NCBI RefSeq assembly: GCF_003589925.1
Contig: NZ_CP032382.1
Coordinates: 4,030,001-4,094,000, forward strand
Direction of reading: 5' to 3'
Origin: Chryseolinea soli
GTDB lineage: Bacteria > Bacteroidota > Bacteroidia > Cytophagales > Cyclobacteriaceae
Length of the DNA stretch: 64,000 bases
The translations under genes were made by a program, and so were the position numbers. This document shows, piece by piece, positions 31,013 to 40,725 of the stretch; the stretch's first letter is position 1, and each line of letters begins with the position of its first letter. The notes beneath the pieces were generated by a model. It saw only the letters and a program-made list of their open reading frames with translations, did no database searches and had not been told where the DNA came from.

Positions 31013-31891
31013 TTAGAAGTAAAATGCATGAAAACGGGTACCCTTGGAGGAGAACTCAAAGGTAGGCGCGGGCAGCTTGATCATATTGGCAACGAAAATG
31101 AGGGTATTCACCACTTTGGACCGCGACTTGATCGCCCGCAAATCAAAGTCCAGCCCCAGGTAGAACTGGCGGTAGGGGGCGGGATAGCCGGCGGCGATGT
31201 TCTCGTTCACGCGCGCATACACCATGCCCTCGGCGCCATGGCCCACCACAATATTGAGCCAGCGTGGGAAGCGGATGAATTTGTCCATGTCCACCGAGAG
31301 CCAATAGGTTTGCCCGTTGTAGTCTTTCAGGATCTCGCCCGGCATGCCGTCGCCCAGCGTGTTGGGGCGAAGGGGGGCGTAGTCGGTCCGGTGGAAGGAG
31401 AATTTGGGAAAGATGCGGGGTTCTTTCCAGAGGCGGGCCTGGCCCAGGAAAAAGGCTGCCCCGGCGGCATCGGCCACCAGGTCGCCGGCGGAGGCGCCAT
31501 AGGCTTGCGAGAAGCCGTCAAAGATCTCGATGGGCACCATCACCCCAAACCCTACAAGGGCGCCGACGAGGTCCGACTTTTTTGGCTTCACGTTGCACCA
31601 TTGCAAGGCCCGCGAGGTGCCGTAACTGAGATAGAAAGCCGAAAGGAAATGCCCCGTTTTGTCCACTTGTTTCCACTCATCGTCGTCGTTAAAGAATCGA
31701 AACGATTGGTGACCGGAGTTCTTATACCACAGTTCATTCAATCCCGCCAGCGTGATGCCATAGCCCACGGTGGAGCCGATCACAAAACTTCGAAGTCTCT
31801 TTTTGTTTACCTGCGTAGAGTCGGCCACCTGGGCTTGCGACAGGGTGAAGATGAGGAGCAGCAAGAGGAGACTTATACTATTCCGTACCAT
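31013..31891 (-). CDS. DUF2279-family exported protein
   Basis: A 292-residue protein with a signal peptide (MVRNSISLLLLLLIFTLSQAQ). The DUF2279/YfiM-type pattern is visible: WKQVDKTGHFLSAFYLSYG, then VGFGVMVPIEIFDGFSQAYG and SAGDLVADAAGAAFFLGQA, segments that look membrane-embedded. It is probably an outer- or periplasmic membrane-associated protein. Its start overlaps the end of tamB by 14 bp, so it is coupled to an outer-membrane lipid-transport gene, which supports an envelope role. Confidence 0.86.
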   Translation of the reverse strand: MVRNSISLLLLLLIFTLSQAQVADSTQVNKKRLRSFVIGSTVGYGITLAGLNELWYKNSGHQSFRFFNDDDEWKQVDKTGHFLSAFYLSYGTSRALQWCNVKPKKSDLVGALVGFGVMVPIEIFDGFSQAYGASAGDLVADAAGAAFFLGQARLWKEPRIFPKFSFHRTDYAPLRPNTLGDGMPGEILKDYNGQTYWLSVDMDKFIRFPRWLNIVVGHGAEGMVYARVNENIAAGYPAPYRQFYLGLDFDLRAIKSRSKVVNTLIFVANMIKLPAPTFEFSSKGTRFHAFYF

Positions 31892-34800
31892 CTTCGGGTT
31901 TTATGGCGTCCTTGTTGAGGGTGGCGGCATCTTCCTGATCTTTTTTCTTCTGCTTGCGCGAGGAACGGAACAGGTCCCGCAATTCGTCAAAGCTTTGGGT
32001 ATGGATGAGGCTGGCGCCGGTGGTCATCGCCGTTTGGGTGTTCACGGACGCGAGGATAGGGTTCACGTTGGTGCGGCTATACATTTTTACGCGCAGCTTG
32101 CCGTCGGCCGTCAGTTTGTAGTCAACGGTCCAGTCACCCGCCACATTGGATGGATTGGGTTGATTGCCGGCCGTGGCCTGGCCGTTCGTGTTGTTGAACG
32201 TACCGTCGCCCGTCACGCGCAGGCGGCCGTTCATGAAGGTGTAGGAGAAACGAAGTTGGAAGGTGTTGAACGACTCCTGGTCCATGGAGGCAATGTCCAC
32301 ATCGATCTCAAGGTTTTCGTCCACCTGGCTCATCCAGTAGCTGAGCTGGTTCGACAGCAATTCGCTCAAGCTGCTCACCACGGTACCGCTGGTGTTGAAT
32401 GCATCCGGCGGCGAGAAGCGGCGCAGCACGATGAGGCTGAACACCTGGCGCTTCAGTTCCTGTTCGTCGAGCTTGTTCTTGAAGGCTGTGAATTGGAGCT
32501 GCAGATTTACCGAGCCGCTCTCGGTGGTCACGTTGGTGGGCAGGTCTTTGGCCACGATGTCGAAGTTGATGAGGGGCGACAGCATGGGCCCCGTCAGTGC
32601 CAGCAACACCTGCACGGGATATTTTCTTTTCAACTGGGGTGTGTTGGCAATGGTGGGATCGTTCACGATCGGCATCAGCGAGGCCAACTGGTTATACGAT
32701 GCGTTGATGTCCATCACGGCCTGGTAAGGATCGCCAAACCACGTGATGCGGCTGCCTTTCTGGATGTCGAATTCTTTGTTGATGATGTCGTAGAGCGTGA
32801 AGTTATACCAGCCCTCCGTGAACTCGAACGGACCATACATGTTGAAGTCACCTTTCGTGTCCATGAGCATGTGCAGATCGCCCTTGCCGCGGCCGCGGAT
32901 GATGTCGCCCGCTTTCATGTCGAAGATGATCTCGCAGTAGGCATCCGGTGTCACGTCCAGGTTCAGGTCGAACGTGAGGCCGGTGAGGTTTACTTTCTTG
33001 CTCACGTGCTTCTCGATCGTTTTGATGAACGTGGTGTCGGTGAAGTTTACAAAGTTGATAAACTCTTTTTGGTCGGTCGACGAGGTGCCGCCGATGGGAA
33101 TGTAGGTCTTCGTGTTCTTTTCGGTGCGCGCCGACGAGGTGATCTTCAGGTTCGAGAGCGGTCCCGTAATGTTGAGGTCCCCCGTCGCATAGGCCTGGCC
33201 GTAGAACAGGCTGTTGTCTTTTGCCGTGGTGTTGAGCACCTGGAAGTTTTTGAACGTGCCATCCAGGTCGATGGACATGCTGTTGAAGTCGTGGTGTTTG
33301 ATGGCACCATGCAGGTGGCTTTTGTTTTTGAAAGCGTCCGTCAGCTCGATGTCTTTGAAATAGATCGATGTCGGTGTCAGGCCGATGTGTCCCGACATGG
33401 CGTAGAGGGTCTTCAGGTAGTTGATCATGATCTGCCCCTCGTGCATGGTGCCTTCGCCCTCGATCTGGGGGGCTTCCAGTTGACCGGTGATCATGAAGTC
33501 GCCGGTGATCGTGCCGCCGATGTTGCTGAAAATGTCTTCCAGGAAAGGCTCCACAATTTTCAGGTTGGCATTTTCCAGCGATGCCTTGATGTTGAGGGGC
33601 GAGTGAGCCCGCGAGGGCGTGTAGTCGCCGGCAACATTGAGGATGCGGTTGTCCAGGCGGTCGATGAACAGGTTGATGTCGAATTTATTTTGTGTCGTGT
33701 CCCACTGGTTGCGGCCGGTGATGTCGCCGATGAGGAACTTGTTGATGGTGAGGTCGCGGATGCTGATGCTGTTTTGCAGCGATGGGTTCCGGTAGAAATT
33801 ACTCATGTCCACCTCGGCGTCCATCACGCCCGTAAATTGTTTGTCGGTGAGCGCATTCAACAGGGAAAGATCGAGTTTGTCCACGCGGAGCGACAAAAGC
33901 TTGGAAGCGTCTTCGGATAACTTTCCGTTCAAGTCAATGGACTGTTCTTCGTTGACCAGCGCCAGATTGTGAAAGGACCAATCCTTGTCTTTCACCATCA
34001 CATAGTTGTTTGGTACAAAATGCCATTCACGTTCCAATAGCTTCACCACTGATGGGCTCATCGAAAGCCGTGTGCTGTCCAGCAAAAAGTCCACGGCACC
34101 TTTCAGTCGCACGTTGTTGCTTTGTCCTTCCTGGTCCATGTCCAGTCCAAAATCGATGTGGCTCTTGTTCCAGATGCCTTCAAACAACAGGTTCTTGGTT
34201 TTAAGATTTTTATTTAGCTCCTGGCGCTGCGAATTGATGGTGGTCATGGCCAGGATGCTCGTGCTGTCGGCGATCTTCGAAGCGGTGAGGTCCACATCCG
34301 AATGCAGGAACAGCATCTTGTTATATTTCAACGAATCGAAACGGGTATAAGCCTGGAAGATCGTCGTATACCCGCTGGTGAACGTTCCTTCGATCACAGT
34401 GTTTCGCGACAGGTCCATGTCCAATCGGAGCAACGGCACCAAGGGCCGGATGTCTTTTAATTTTACGTTGATCTTCGCCTGGTAGGTTTTAGGTTTATAG
34501 GTCTTCGCCCGGTAATAGGCCGACCGCACCTTGTCGTTGTTTTTGATGTTGAGCGAAATTTCTTTTGATAAGGTTTGAATATCGCGATACAGATCACTGA
34601 AATAATAATCCCCCTTCACTTCAGCGTTTGCCAGCGAAGTTTCGATCAGCACGGAACGTTGGCGTTTGTCGCGCTGGGCATTGAGGTGGATCGTGTCGAG
34701 GTGCAACGACTCGTGGTTGTAGTCGATTTGGAAGTCACTGAGGTCGGCCTGGCCCCGCAGCGAGTCCAGCGTGAGTCCCTGGATGTCGGCCACGAAGTTG

Positions 34801-36446
34801 GCGTGGAGGAAGATGCTGTCGCGGGTGAGCTTCAGCTTGTGCAAGTAGGCTGTGTCCAGCACGGCCTGCACGTTGATTTGGTTTTTACCTTCGCGCAAAT
34901 CCACTGAGCCGCGGGCGCGGATCTGCAAGTTCGGGTCGTCGATTTCCACAAAACCGTTAAAGCGTTCGGCCGCAAAGCGGGCGTTGGTTTGTATGTTGGT
35001 ATAGTTGTAGCCTTTAAATCCGATCTGGTAAACCCTTCCGTCTAATTTGAAATCGGCCGAGTGTTGCGACATGCCTTTGCCGTGCACCTGGCCGTTCATG
35101 CTCACGGTCTGGAACGTCACGGTGTCGTTCAAATAGGTGCCCAGCTTGAATTTATTCAGCGAAAGCCGGCCGCTGTAGACCGATAGATCGATGTCGTCTT
35201 CGTTCACTTTAAAGTTGATGTCGGACGTGATGTCGCCCAGGTGGCTGGAGAATTGTCCCTTGGCCACAAAGTCGTTGGGGTAGCCCAGGAATTGTCCATC
35301 CATGACGAGCCTTCCCAGGGGAAGGATGCGGTGGTAGGTGTCGTCGTTAAACAGGAACCGGAGATCGTGTGGGTCCACCACGGAATTTTTCAGGTTCACG
35401 ATCATGAACGTTTCCATGATGTTGGGAAGTCCGTCCATGTCCAGCGATCCGGCCAGATGTGACTTGCCGATGTCCACTTTCATCTCGGTGAACTTGAACT
35501 TGTTGATGCGCCCGTTGAACACGCCGTCGAGGTGGAAGGGCTGTTCGATCTTTTCCACCCCCGGCATAAACAGCGCAAGATCTCGTGGATCGATGAGCGT
35601 GTTGCTCAGGTTGGCGTGGAGCTTTGCTTTTTCGGTGACATCATTCAGGTCGCGCAGTTGCTTATAGGAGAAGATCACCGTGTCGGACACCGTACTTCGA
35701 CCCGTCTGCAAATTGACGTTCAAAAACTCCATCGAGGTCTGACAAATGCGGAAATAGGTAGAGATCTGTTTCACCGTAAACTTGCTTTCCAGGTCTTGAG
35801 CGATGAGGGTCTGGAGTTTGAACTCCGTGGTATCGCCCAAAATAAAAAAGCCATCCAGCTGACCTTCGTCCACGCCCAGCGAGAAGTGGTTGTAGTCAAA
35901 TCCGTATTTGATGCTGTCGCGGTCCTGGTTCACGTAGGTGAACTGGCTGGCATTCACAAAGGCTTCGCCGATGTTGATTTTGGGCGATTTGCCATTGCCG
36001 CCACTGCCGGCATAGTGGGCGTTGATGTTGGCGATGAACACGTTGATGTTCAGGTCGCGCGACGTGTCGGACTCGTTTATTTTGGTGAGGTACACGTGCG
36101 CACTATCGAGATAGATGCCGTCGATGTTGACGTTCTTCTTTTCGATGAGCTGGCTCAGCTTGAAGTTGATAAGGATCTGCTTGGCGCCGATCATTTTGTT
36201 GCCGGCCGGATCGTAGACCGACACGTTTTCCAACTCCAACCGGTCGAACCACAGCATGTGAAAGTTCTCGATGGTGGTCTTGAACCCGGTCATCTTGGTG
36301 AAGTCGGCCAGGAACCGGCCGATGAGGTAGTTTTGCACCGGGGGCATTTGCAGGATCAGGAAGGCGGAGATGACAAAGAAAAGGACGGCCGTGACGGTGT
36401 AGGCCAGTATTTTCTTTATCCTATTTTTGATACCTTGCAAGTTCAT
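31878..36446 (-). CDS. tamB: TamB-like inner-membrane/periplasmic lipid-bridge protein
   Basis: A 1522-residue AsmA/TamB-superfamily protein. A single N-terminal helix (ILAYTVTAVLFFVISAFLIL) anchors it in the inner membrane; the rest is a long repeated beta-structure (DGIYLDSAHVYLTKINESD, many DLNITGPL-like strands) reaching across the periplasm. The C-terminal DUF490/TamB domain holds FEFTEGWYNFTLYDIINKEF and INASYNQLASLMPIVND. TamB proteins move phospholipids toward the outer membrane and were first tied to TamA. A glutamate/lysine-rich tail (RKQKKKDQEDAATLNKDAIK) ends the chain. The start codon is 10 bp from the divergent tsaD start. Confidence 0.93.
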   Translation of the reverse strand: MNLQGIKNRIKKILAYTVTAVLFFVISAFLILQMPPVQNYLIGRFLADFTKMTGFKTTIENFHMLWFDRLELENVSVYDPAGNKMIGAKQILINFKLSQLIEKKNVNIDGIYLDSAHVYLTKINESDTSRDLNINVFIANINAHYAGSGGNGKSPKINIGEAFVNASQFTYVNQDRDSIKYGFDYNHFSLGVDEGQLDGFFILGDTTEFKLQTLIAQDLESKFTVKQISTYFRICQTSMEFLNVNLQTGRSTVSDTVIFSYKQLRDLNDVTEKAKLHANLSNTLIDPRDLALFMPGVEKIEQPFHLDGVFNGRINKFKFTEMKVDIGKSHLAGSLDMDGLPNIMETFMIVNLKNSVVDPHDLRFLFNDDTYHRILPLGRLVMDGQFLGYPNDFVAKGQFSSHLGDITSDINFKVNEDDIDLSVYSGRLSLNKFKLGTYLNDTVTFQTVSMNGQVHGKGMSQHSADFKLDGRVYQIGFKGYNYTNIQTNARFAAERFNGFVEIDDPNLQIRARGSVDLREGKNQINVQAVLDTAYLHKLKLTRDSIFLHANFVADIQGLTLDSLRGQADLSDFQIDYNHESLHLDTIHLNAQRDKRQRSVLIETSLANAEVKGDYYFSDLYRDIQTLSKEISLNIKNNDKVRSAYYRAKTYKPKTYQAKINVKLKDIRPLVPLLRLDMDLSRNTVIEGTFTSGYTTIFQAYTRFDSLKYNKMLFLHSDVDLTASKIADSTSILAMTTINSQRQELNKNLKTKNLLFEGIWNKSHIDFGLDMDQEGQSNNVRLKGAVDFLLDSTRLSMSPSVVKLLEREWHFVPNNYVMVKDKDWSFHNLALVNEEQSIDLNGKLSEDASKLLSLRVDKLDLSLLNALTDKQFTGVMDAEVDMSNFYRNPSLQNSISIRDLTINKFLIGDITGRNQWDTTQNKFDINLFIDRLDNRILNVAGDYTPSRAHSPLNIKASLENANLKIVEPFLEDIFSNIGGTITGDFMITGQLEAPQIEGEGTMHEGQIMINYLKTLYAMSGHIGLTPTSIYFKDIELTDAFKNKSHLHGAIKHHDFNSMSIDLDGTFKNFQVLNTTAKDNSLFYGQAYATGDLNITGPLSNLKITSSARTEKNTKTYIPIGGTSSTDQKEFINFVNFTDTTFIKTIEKHVSKKVNLTGLTFDLNLDVTPDAYCEIIFDMKAGDIIRGRGKGDLHMLMDTKGDFNMYGPFEFTEGWYNFTLYDIINKEFDIQKGSRITWFGDPYQAVMDINASYNQLASLMPIVNDPTIANTPQLKRKYPVQVLLALTGPMLSPLINFDIVAKDLPTNVTTESGSVNLQLQFTAFKNKLDEQELKRQVFSLIVLRRFSPPDAFNTSGTVVSSLSELLSNQLSYWMSQVDENLEIDVDIASMDQESFNTFQLRFSYTFMNGRLRVTGDGTFNNTNGQATAGNQPNPSNVAGDWTVDYKLTADGKLRVKMYSRTNVNPILASVNTQTAMTTGASLIHTQSFDELRDLFRSSRKQKKKDQEDAATLNKDAIKPEDGTE

Positions 36447-36456
36447 TTGTCAACAT

Positions 36457-37461
36457 ATGCGTCCCGTTATCCTTGCCATCGAATCTTCGTGCGATGAGAC
36501 ATCCGCCTCCGTTATAACAAACGGCAAGGTACTTAATAATATTATCGCCACCCAGGCAGTGCACCAAAAATACGGTGGTGTAGTGCCCGAGCTGGCCTCG
36601 CGTGCGCACCAGCAAAACATCGTGGCCGTGGTGGACGAAGCACTCCAAAAATCGGGCCTTACCAAAACGGATCTCGATGCAGTGGCCTTCACCCGCGGGC
36701 CGGGCTTGATGGGCTCCCTGCTGGTGGGCGTTTCCTTTGCCAAGGGGCTCGCCCTGGCGTTGGACATTCCCCTGATCGAAGTGAACCACATGCAGGCCCA
36801 CGTGTTGGCCCACTTTATAGGACCATCCCAACCCAGCTTCCCGTTCCTGTGTCTCACCGTGAGCGGGGGCCATACCCAGATCGTGCTGGTGAAAGACTAC
36901 CTGGACATGGAGGTGATCGGCCAAACCCAGGACGATGCCGTGGGCGAGGCGTTCGACAAGGCCGCCAAGATTATGGGCTTGCCGTATCCCGGCGGCCCCC
37001 TGATCGACAAGTATGCCCAACAGGGCAATGCAAACGCGTACAAGTTCTCCCAAACCAGCATGCCGGGCCTGGACTTCTCCTTTAGCGGCATCAAAACCCA
37101 GTTCCTGTACTTCCTGCGCGACGAGAAGCTGAAGAACCCCAACTTCGTGGAGGAAAACGTGGCCGACATCAGCGCCAGCCTGCAACAGCACCTGGTGAAC
37201 ATGCTGCTGACGAGGCTCATACAGGCCAGCGAACAAACCGGCATCCGCGACATCGCCATTGCCGGGGGCGTGTCGGCCAATTCGGGGCTGCGGAATTCGC
37301 TAAAAGCGGTGGGAGAACAGAAAGGTTGGCGTATTTTTATTCCGGCGTTTGAATATTGCACCGACAATGCCGGCATGATCGCCATGGCGGCACACTATAA
37401 ATTTTTAAAAGGAGAATTCAGCGCGCTGGATGTAACGCCCCTGGCCCGCATGCCCATTTAA
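36457..37461 (+). CDS. tsaD: tRNA threonylcarbamoyladenosine transferase TsaD
   Basis: The preferred start ATG 36457 gives 334 residues (MRPVILAIESSCDETS); an in-frame ATG at 36427 lies inside tamB. The catalytic subunit of t6A synthesis at A37 of ANN-decoding tRNAs. Metal-binding histidines appear in NHMQAHVLAHF, and the ASKHA nucleotide-binding segments in TVSGGHTQIVLV, YPGGPLIDKYA, DFSFSGIKTQ and AGGVSANSGLR. Length is normal. It heads a tight plus-strand run with a thioesterase, smpB and an NlpC/P60 gene. Confidence 0.96.
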   Translation: MRPVILAIESSCDETSASVITNGKVLNNIIATQAVHQKYGGVVPELASRAHQQNIVAVVDEALQKSGLTKTDLDAVAFTRGPGLMGSLLVGVSFAKGLALALDIPLIEVNHMQAHVLAHFIGPSQPSFPFLCLTVSGGHTQIVLVKDYLDMEVIGQTQDDAVGEAFDKAAKIMGLPYPGGPLIDKYAQQGNANAYKFSQTSMPGLDFSFSGIKTQFLYFLRDEKLKNPNFVEENVADISASLQQHLVNMLLTRLIQASEQTGIRDIAIAGGVSANSGLRNSLKAVGEQKGWRIFIPAFEYCTDNAGMIAMAAHYKFLKGEFSALDVTPLARMPI

Positions 37462-37469
37462 CACCCCGG

Positions 37470-37871
37470 ATGAAGAACCTTTTTAAGATTGGCGATACCT
37501 TGCAATACCGGAAAGTCGTCGCCGCGGCCGACGTGGCTGCCTTTCATGGCGAGGTGGTGCACCCGGTCTATGCTACTTTTGCCCTGGCGCGCGACGCCGA
37601 ATGGACCACGCGCCAGTTTGTATTGCAGATGCGCGACGAGGACGAGGAGGGGATAGGGACCGAATTGAGCATCCGTCACAAAGGTCCTGCTTTTGAAGGC
37701 GAGGAGATTGTTTTCACCGGCACCATTAGCTTGTTGCAGGGTAATGAACTGGTGTGTACATACGAGGCCAGGGTAGGCAGCCGTTTAATAGCCACCGGCG
37801 AAACAGGACAAAAGATCCTGAAACGCGACAAGATCGCGGCGTTGTTCCGGAAGGAAGAGCGCCCGGCGTAA
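37470..37871 (+). CDS. Hotdog-fold thioesterase-like protein
   Basis: A 133-residue protein with a hotdog-type pattern: FKIGDTLQYRKVVAAADVAA, then HPVYATFALARDAEWTTRQF, EGIGTELSIRHKGPAFEGEE and a final strand pair with GSRLIATGETGQ. It resembles FlK-like thioesterases, in which a small hotdog dimer hydrolyses acyl-CoA. The catalytic residues are not certain here, so substrate is open. It lies 8 bp after tsaD and 10 bp before smpB and is surely cotranscribed. Confidence 0.75.
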   Translation: MKNLFKIGDTLQYRKVVAAADVAAFHGEVVHPVYATFALARDAEWTTRQFVLQMRDEDEEGIGTELSIRHKGPAFEGEEIVFTGTISLLQGNELVCTYEARVGSRLIATGETGQKILKRDKIAALFRKEERPA

Positions 37872-37881
37872 ACAAAAGAAA

Positions 37882-38346
37882 ATGAAGAAATCGAGATTCT
37901 CCAACGATATCAATATCAGGAACCGGCAAGCCGGCTTCGAGTACGAGTTGATGGACAAATACGTGGCCGGTATGGTTTTGACCGGAACAGAAATAAAATC
38001 CATTCGCGAAGGCAAAGCCAATCTTCAGGACGGATATTGCTACCTTAGCAACAACGAAATGTTTGTGAAAGGCATAAACATAACGCCCTATGCCCAGGGC
38101 ACACACTATAATCACGAAGCGACCCGCGAACGCAAATTGCTGCTGAAGCGGTCGGAATTGAAAAAACTGGAAGGCAAAGTCGAGGAAAAGGGATTAACAC
38201 TTGTCCCTACCCGGCTGTTTATTAATGATCGTGGCCTGGCGAAATTGGAGTTCGCCGTGGCCAAAGGAAAGAAAATGCACGATAAGCGCGACAACATCAG
38301 GGAACGGGACGCCAAACGCGAACTGAACCGCCTGAAGCTCAAATAA
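37882..38346 (+). CDS. smpB: SsrA-binding protein
   Basis: A 154-residue SmpB, which binds tmRNA and delivers it to stalled ribosomes. Characteristic segments are NRQAGFEYELMDKYVAGMVL, TGTEIKSIREGKANLQDGYC, and the basic C-terminal tail KGKKMHDKRDNIRERDAKRE that enters the empty mRNA channel. Length is normal. The tmRNA gene itself is not in this window. Confidence 0.97.
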   Translation: MKKSRFSNDINIRNRQAGFEYELMDKYVAGMVLTGTEIKSIREGKANLQDGYCYLSNNEMFVKGINITPYAQGTHYNHEATRERKLLLKRSELKKLEGKVEEKGLTLVPTRLFINDRGLAKLEFAVAKGKKMHDKRDNIRERDAKRELNRLKLK

Positions 38347-38371
38347 GGACAAACGTAGACTCTCTCGATAC

Positions 38372-39163
38372 ATGGAAATTCAGGATTATGGCGTGTGCCG
38401 TCTCAGTGTTGTGCCCGTACGTGCTGGAGCCGCCGACCAGTCGGAACAGGTGACACAGCTTCTCTTTGGCGACCACTATGAAGTGCTCTCGCAGGCCGAC
38501 GATAAAAAATGGATCCGCATCCGCGTCCACTTCGATCAATACGAAGGCTGGATCGACGCCCGCCAACATCACACCATCTCGCACGACTACTTCGAGTACC
38601 TGAACCGTGCCGAGTTCAAGATCACCACCGACATCACCACCAGCATCCTCTACAACAAGAGTCCGCAGATCATCCTGATGGGCAGCATGATCCCCATCTC
38701 CAGCTCGGAGCTTTTCAAAATGGAGGAGCAGTTTGCCTTCAACGGCGAGGCCAAGAACCTGGGACAAAAGCGCGAGTTCGAATTCATGCGAAGCGCGGCC
38801 CTGAAATACCTGAACGCCCCCTACCAGTGGGGTGGCAAAAGCCCTTTCGGCATAGACTGTTCCGGCTTAGTACAAATGGTCTTCAAGATCTGCGGCTTCC
38901 GCCTTTTCCGCGACAGCGGCCAGCAAGCCAACCAGGGCAAGTCGATAAAACAATTCGGCGAAAGCCGGCCCGGCGACCTGGTCTTTTTTAAGAACAAGGA
39001 AGACAAGATCCACCACGTCGGTATTTTGCTGGAAGAAGACAAGATCATCCATGCCTCGGGGCGCGTGCGGATAGACCATCTCAACGACGAAGGCATCCTG
39101 AACCTGGAGACAAAGATCTACACCCACCAGTTCTCGCACCTCCGCCGCATTCTCGCCGATTAA
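38372..39163 (+). CDS. NlpC/P60-family cysteine peptidase
   Basis: A 263-residue protein. Residues about 1-120 form two SH3-like domains (GVCRLSVVPVRAGAADQSEQ, HYEVLSQADDKKWIRIRVHF) that would bind cell wall. The catalytic domain starts near 130 with YQWGGKSPFGIDCSGLVQM (cysteine 163), followed by HHVGILLEE (histidine 215) and IIHASG. The order matches dipeptidyl endopeptidases that cut peptidoglycan stem peptides. No signal peptide is obvious, so it may recycle cytoplasmic muropeptides as related YkfC-like enzymes do. Confidence 0.93.
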   Translation: MEIQDYGVCRLSVVPVRAGAADQSEQVTQLLFGDHYEVLSQADDKKWIRIRVHFDQYEGWIDARQHHTISHDYFEYLNRAEFKITTDITTSILYNKSPQIILMGSMIPISSSELFKMEEQFAFNGEAKNLGQKREFEFMRSAALKYLNAPYQWGGKSPFGIDCSGLVQMVFKICGFRLFRDSGQQANQGKSIKQFGESRPGDLVFFKNKEDKIHHVGILLEEDKIIHASGRVRIDHLNDEGILNLETKIYTHQFSHLRRILAD

Positions 39164-39366
39164 GCGGGCATGGGGCAGCCCAAGTAGTTTGCCGTGACGT
39201 TCACCGGCAGGTACCTTCCATTTGCGGTGTAATCCGGTTGTTTGCGGGTTAAACTTCGCGTGGGCGCGTTGTTTGGTAGCTAGATTGGTTTTATCTTACC
39301 ATCGCGAAACAACGTAAAACACACGTTTTCCGCCGTATCGGGAAGTCTCTACTAAACTTTTTTCAA

Positions 39367-39876
39367 ATGAACAGTAGGGTATTGGTGCTGAATCAGGATA
39401 ACAGTCCGCTGATGGTTTGCTCGGTGGAGCGGGCATTTATTCTCGTGTTCCTCAACAAAAGCGAAATGGTACGCCCAGCGAACGGGCACCGTTTGCATTC
39501 GGTGACCCAAAGCTTTCCCATGCCCTCTGTGATCCGGTTAAACCGCTACGTAAACGCCCCCTACAAGGGCGTTAATCTTACCCGGCAAAACATATTTAAG
39601 CGCGACAACTTCGAGTGCCAGTATTGCGGCACCCGTCGCGATCTCACCATCGATCACGTGCAACCCCGCGCCAAAGGCGGCACCGACACCTGGACCAACC
39701 TGGTGACGGCCTGCAAAAGATGCAATGCCAAAAAAGGCGACTACACCCCGGAAGACGCCGAGATGCCCCTGCGCAAAAAACCGTATAAACCTTCTTACGC
39801 CATCTTCCTCAAAGACCACATGAATGGTCAGGCCGGGGAGTGGGACACTTTTTTAAACGGCCATCATAGTCATTGA
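39367..39876 (+). CDS. HNH endonuclease-domain protein
   Basis: A 169-residue protein. The HNH motif lies at about 85-130: FECQYCGTRRDLTIDHVQPR, then GGTDTWTNLVTACKRCNAKK, with two CxxC zinc pairs. The N-terminal 80 residues (VLVLNQDNSPLMVCSVERAF) match the widely conserved stand-alone HNH family of Bacteroidota and cyanobacteria. DNA target unknown. It is not linked to a phage module here. Upstream, 39164-39366 is non-coding. Confidence 0.9.
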   Translation: MNSRVLVLNQDNSPLMVCSVERAFILVFLNKSEMVRPANGHRLHSVTQSFPMPSVIRLNRYVNAPYKGVNLTRQNIFKRDNFECQYCGTRRDLTIDHVQPRAKGGTDTWTNLVTACKRCNAKKGDYTPEDAEMPLRKKPYKPSYAIFLKDHMNGQAGEWDTFLNGHHSH

Positions 39877-39891
39877 CATTTTTCAACCATC

Positions 39892-40668
39892 ATGTTTAAT
39901 CTTCAACGCAAAACTGCAGTCATTACAGGAGGAGGGAGCGGCATCGGTCAGGCGATCGCCACATTGTTCGCCGCCCAGGGAGCCCGTGTTTTTATTCTCG
40001 AACTGAATAAATCTACCGCCGACGAAACCGTAAAAATCATCGAAGCCGCCGGTGGTAAAGCCACAGCCTTCGCCGTCAATGTGGCCGACCAGGATCAACT
40101 GAAAAAAACAGTCTCCGTCATCAGCCAGGAAGCCGGACGCATCGACATCCTGGTGAACAGCGCCGGCATTTCGCACATCGGCAAACTGGAAACCACGTCG
40201 CCCGAAGACATGGACCGCATCTTCCAGGTCAACATCAAGGGTGTGTATAACAGCATGTATGCTGTGATCCATCAAATGAAAAAACAAGGCGGTGGCGTCA
40301 TCCTCAACCTGGCTTCCGTGGCATCGGGCCTGGGGTTGTCCGATCGCTTTGCCTATTCCATGAGCAAGGGCGCCGTGATGAGCATGACCCTGTCGGTAGC
40401 CAAAGACTACATCAAAGACAACATCCGCTGCAATTCCATCTCGCCCGCGCGCGTGCACACGGCCTTTGTCGACAATTTCCTGGCAAAGAATTATCCCGGC
40501 CAGGAAACGGAAATGTTCGACAAGCTCTCGAAGACCCAACCGATCGGCCGTATGGGTCGACCCGATGAGATTGCTGCCCTGGCCTTGTATTTATGTTCGG
40601 ATGAAGCGTCATTTGTGACCGGCACCGACTACCCGATCGACGGCGGGTTTATCAAATTGAATACCTGA
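39892..40668 (+). CDS. SDR oxidoreductase, probable sugar-acid dehydrogenase
   Basis: A 258-residue classical short-chain dehydrogenase. NAD(P)-binding GGGSGIG near residue 14, the NSAG motif near 90, the active-site serine in LNLASVAS and YSMSK (tyrosine/lysine pair) near 158-162 are present; it closes with DYPIDGGF. Followed by an FAH-family hydrolase and a FucP-like symporter, it fits 2-keto-3-deoxy-L-fuconate (or rhamnonate) dehydrogenase in the non-phosphorylative deoxyhexose pathway. That substrate is inferred from neighbours. Confidence 0.9.
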   Translation: MFNLQRKTAVITGGGSGIGQAIATLFAAQGARVFILELNKSTADETVKIIEAAGGKATAFAVNVADQDQLKKTVSVISQEAGRIDILVNSAGISHIGKLETTSPEDMDRIFQVNIKGVYNSMYAVIHQMKKQGGGVILNLASVASGLGLSDRFAYSMSKGAVMSMTLSVAKDYIKDNIRCNSISPARVHTAFVDNFLAKNYPGQETEMFDKLSKTQPIGRMGRPDEIAALALYLCSDEASFVTGTDYPIDGGFIKLNT

Positions 40669-40725
40669 TCGCATCGCATGGAGCCTGCAGCGACAGTTAA
40701 AGAAGTAGTTTATAAAATTTAATAC

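Noticed and set aside
31770..33920. 716-codon open frame antisense to tamB
   Set aside because: It lies wholly over real coding sequence on the other strand (DUF2279 and tamB), has no domain-like pattern and reflects codon composition of the opposite strand.
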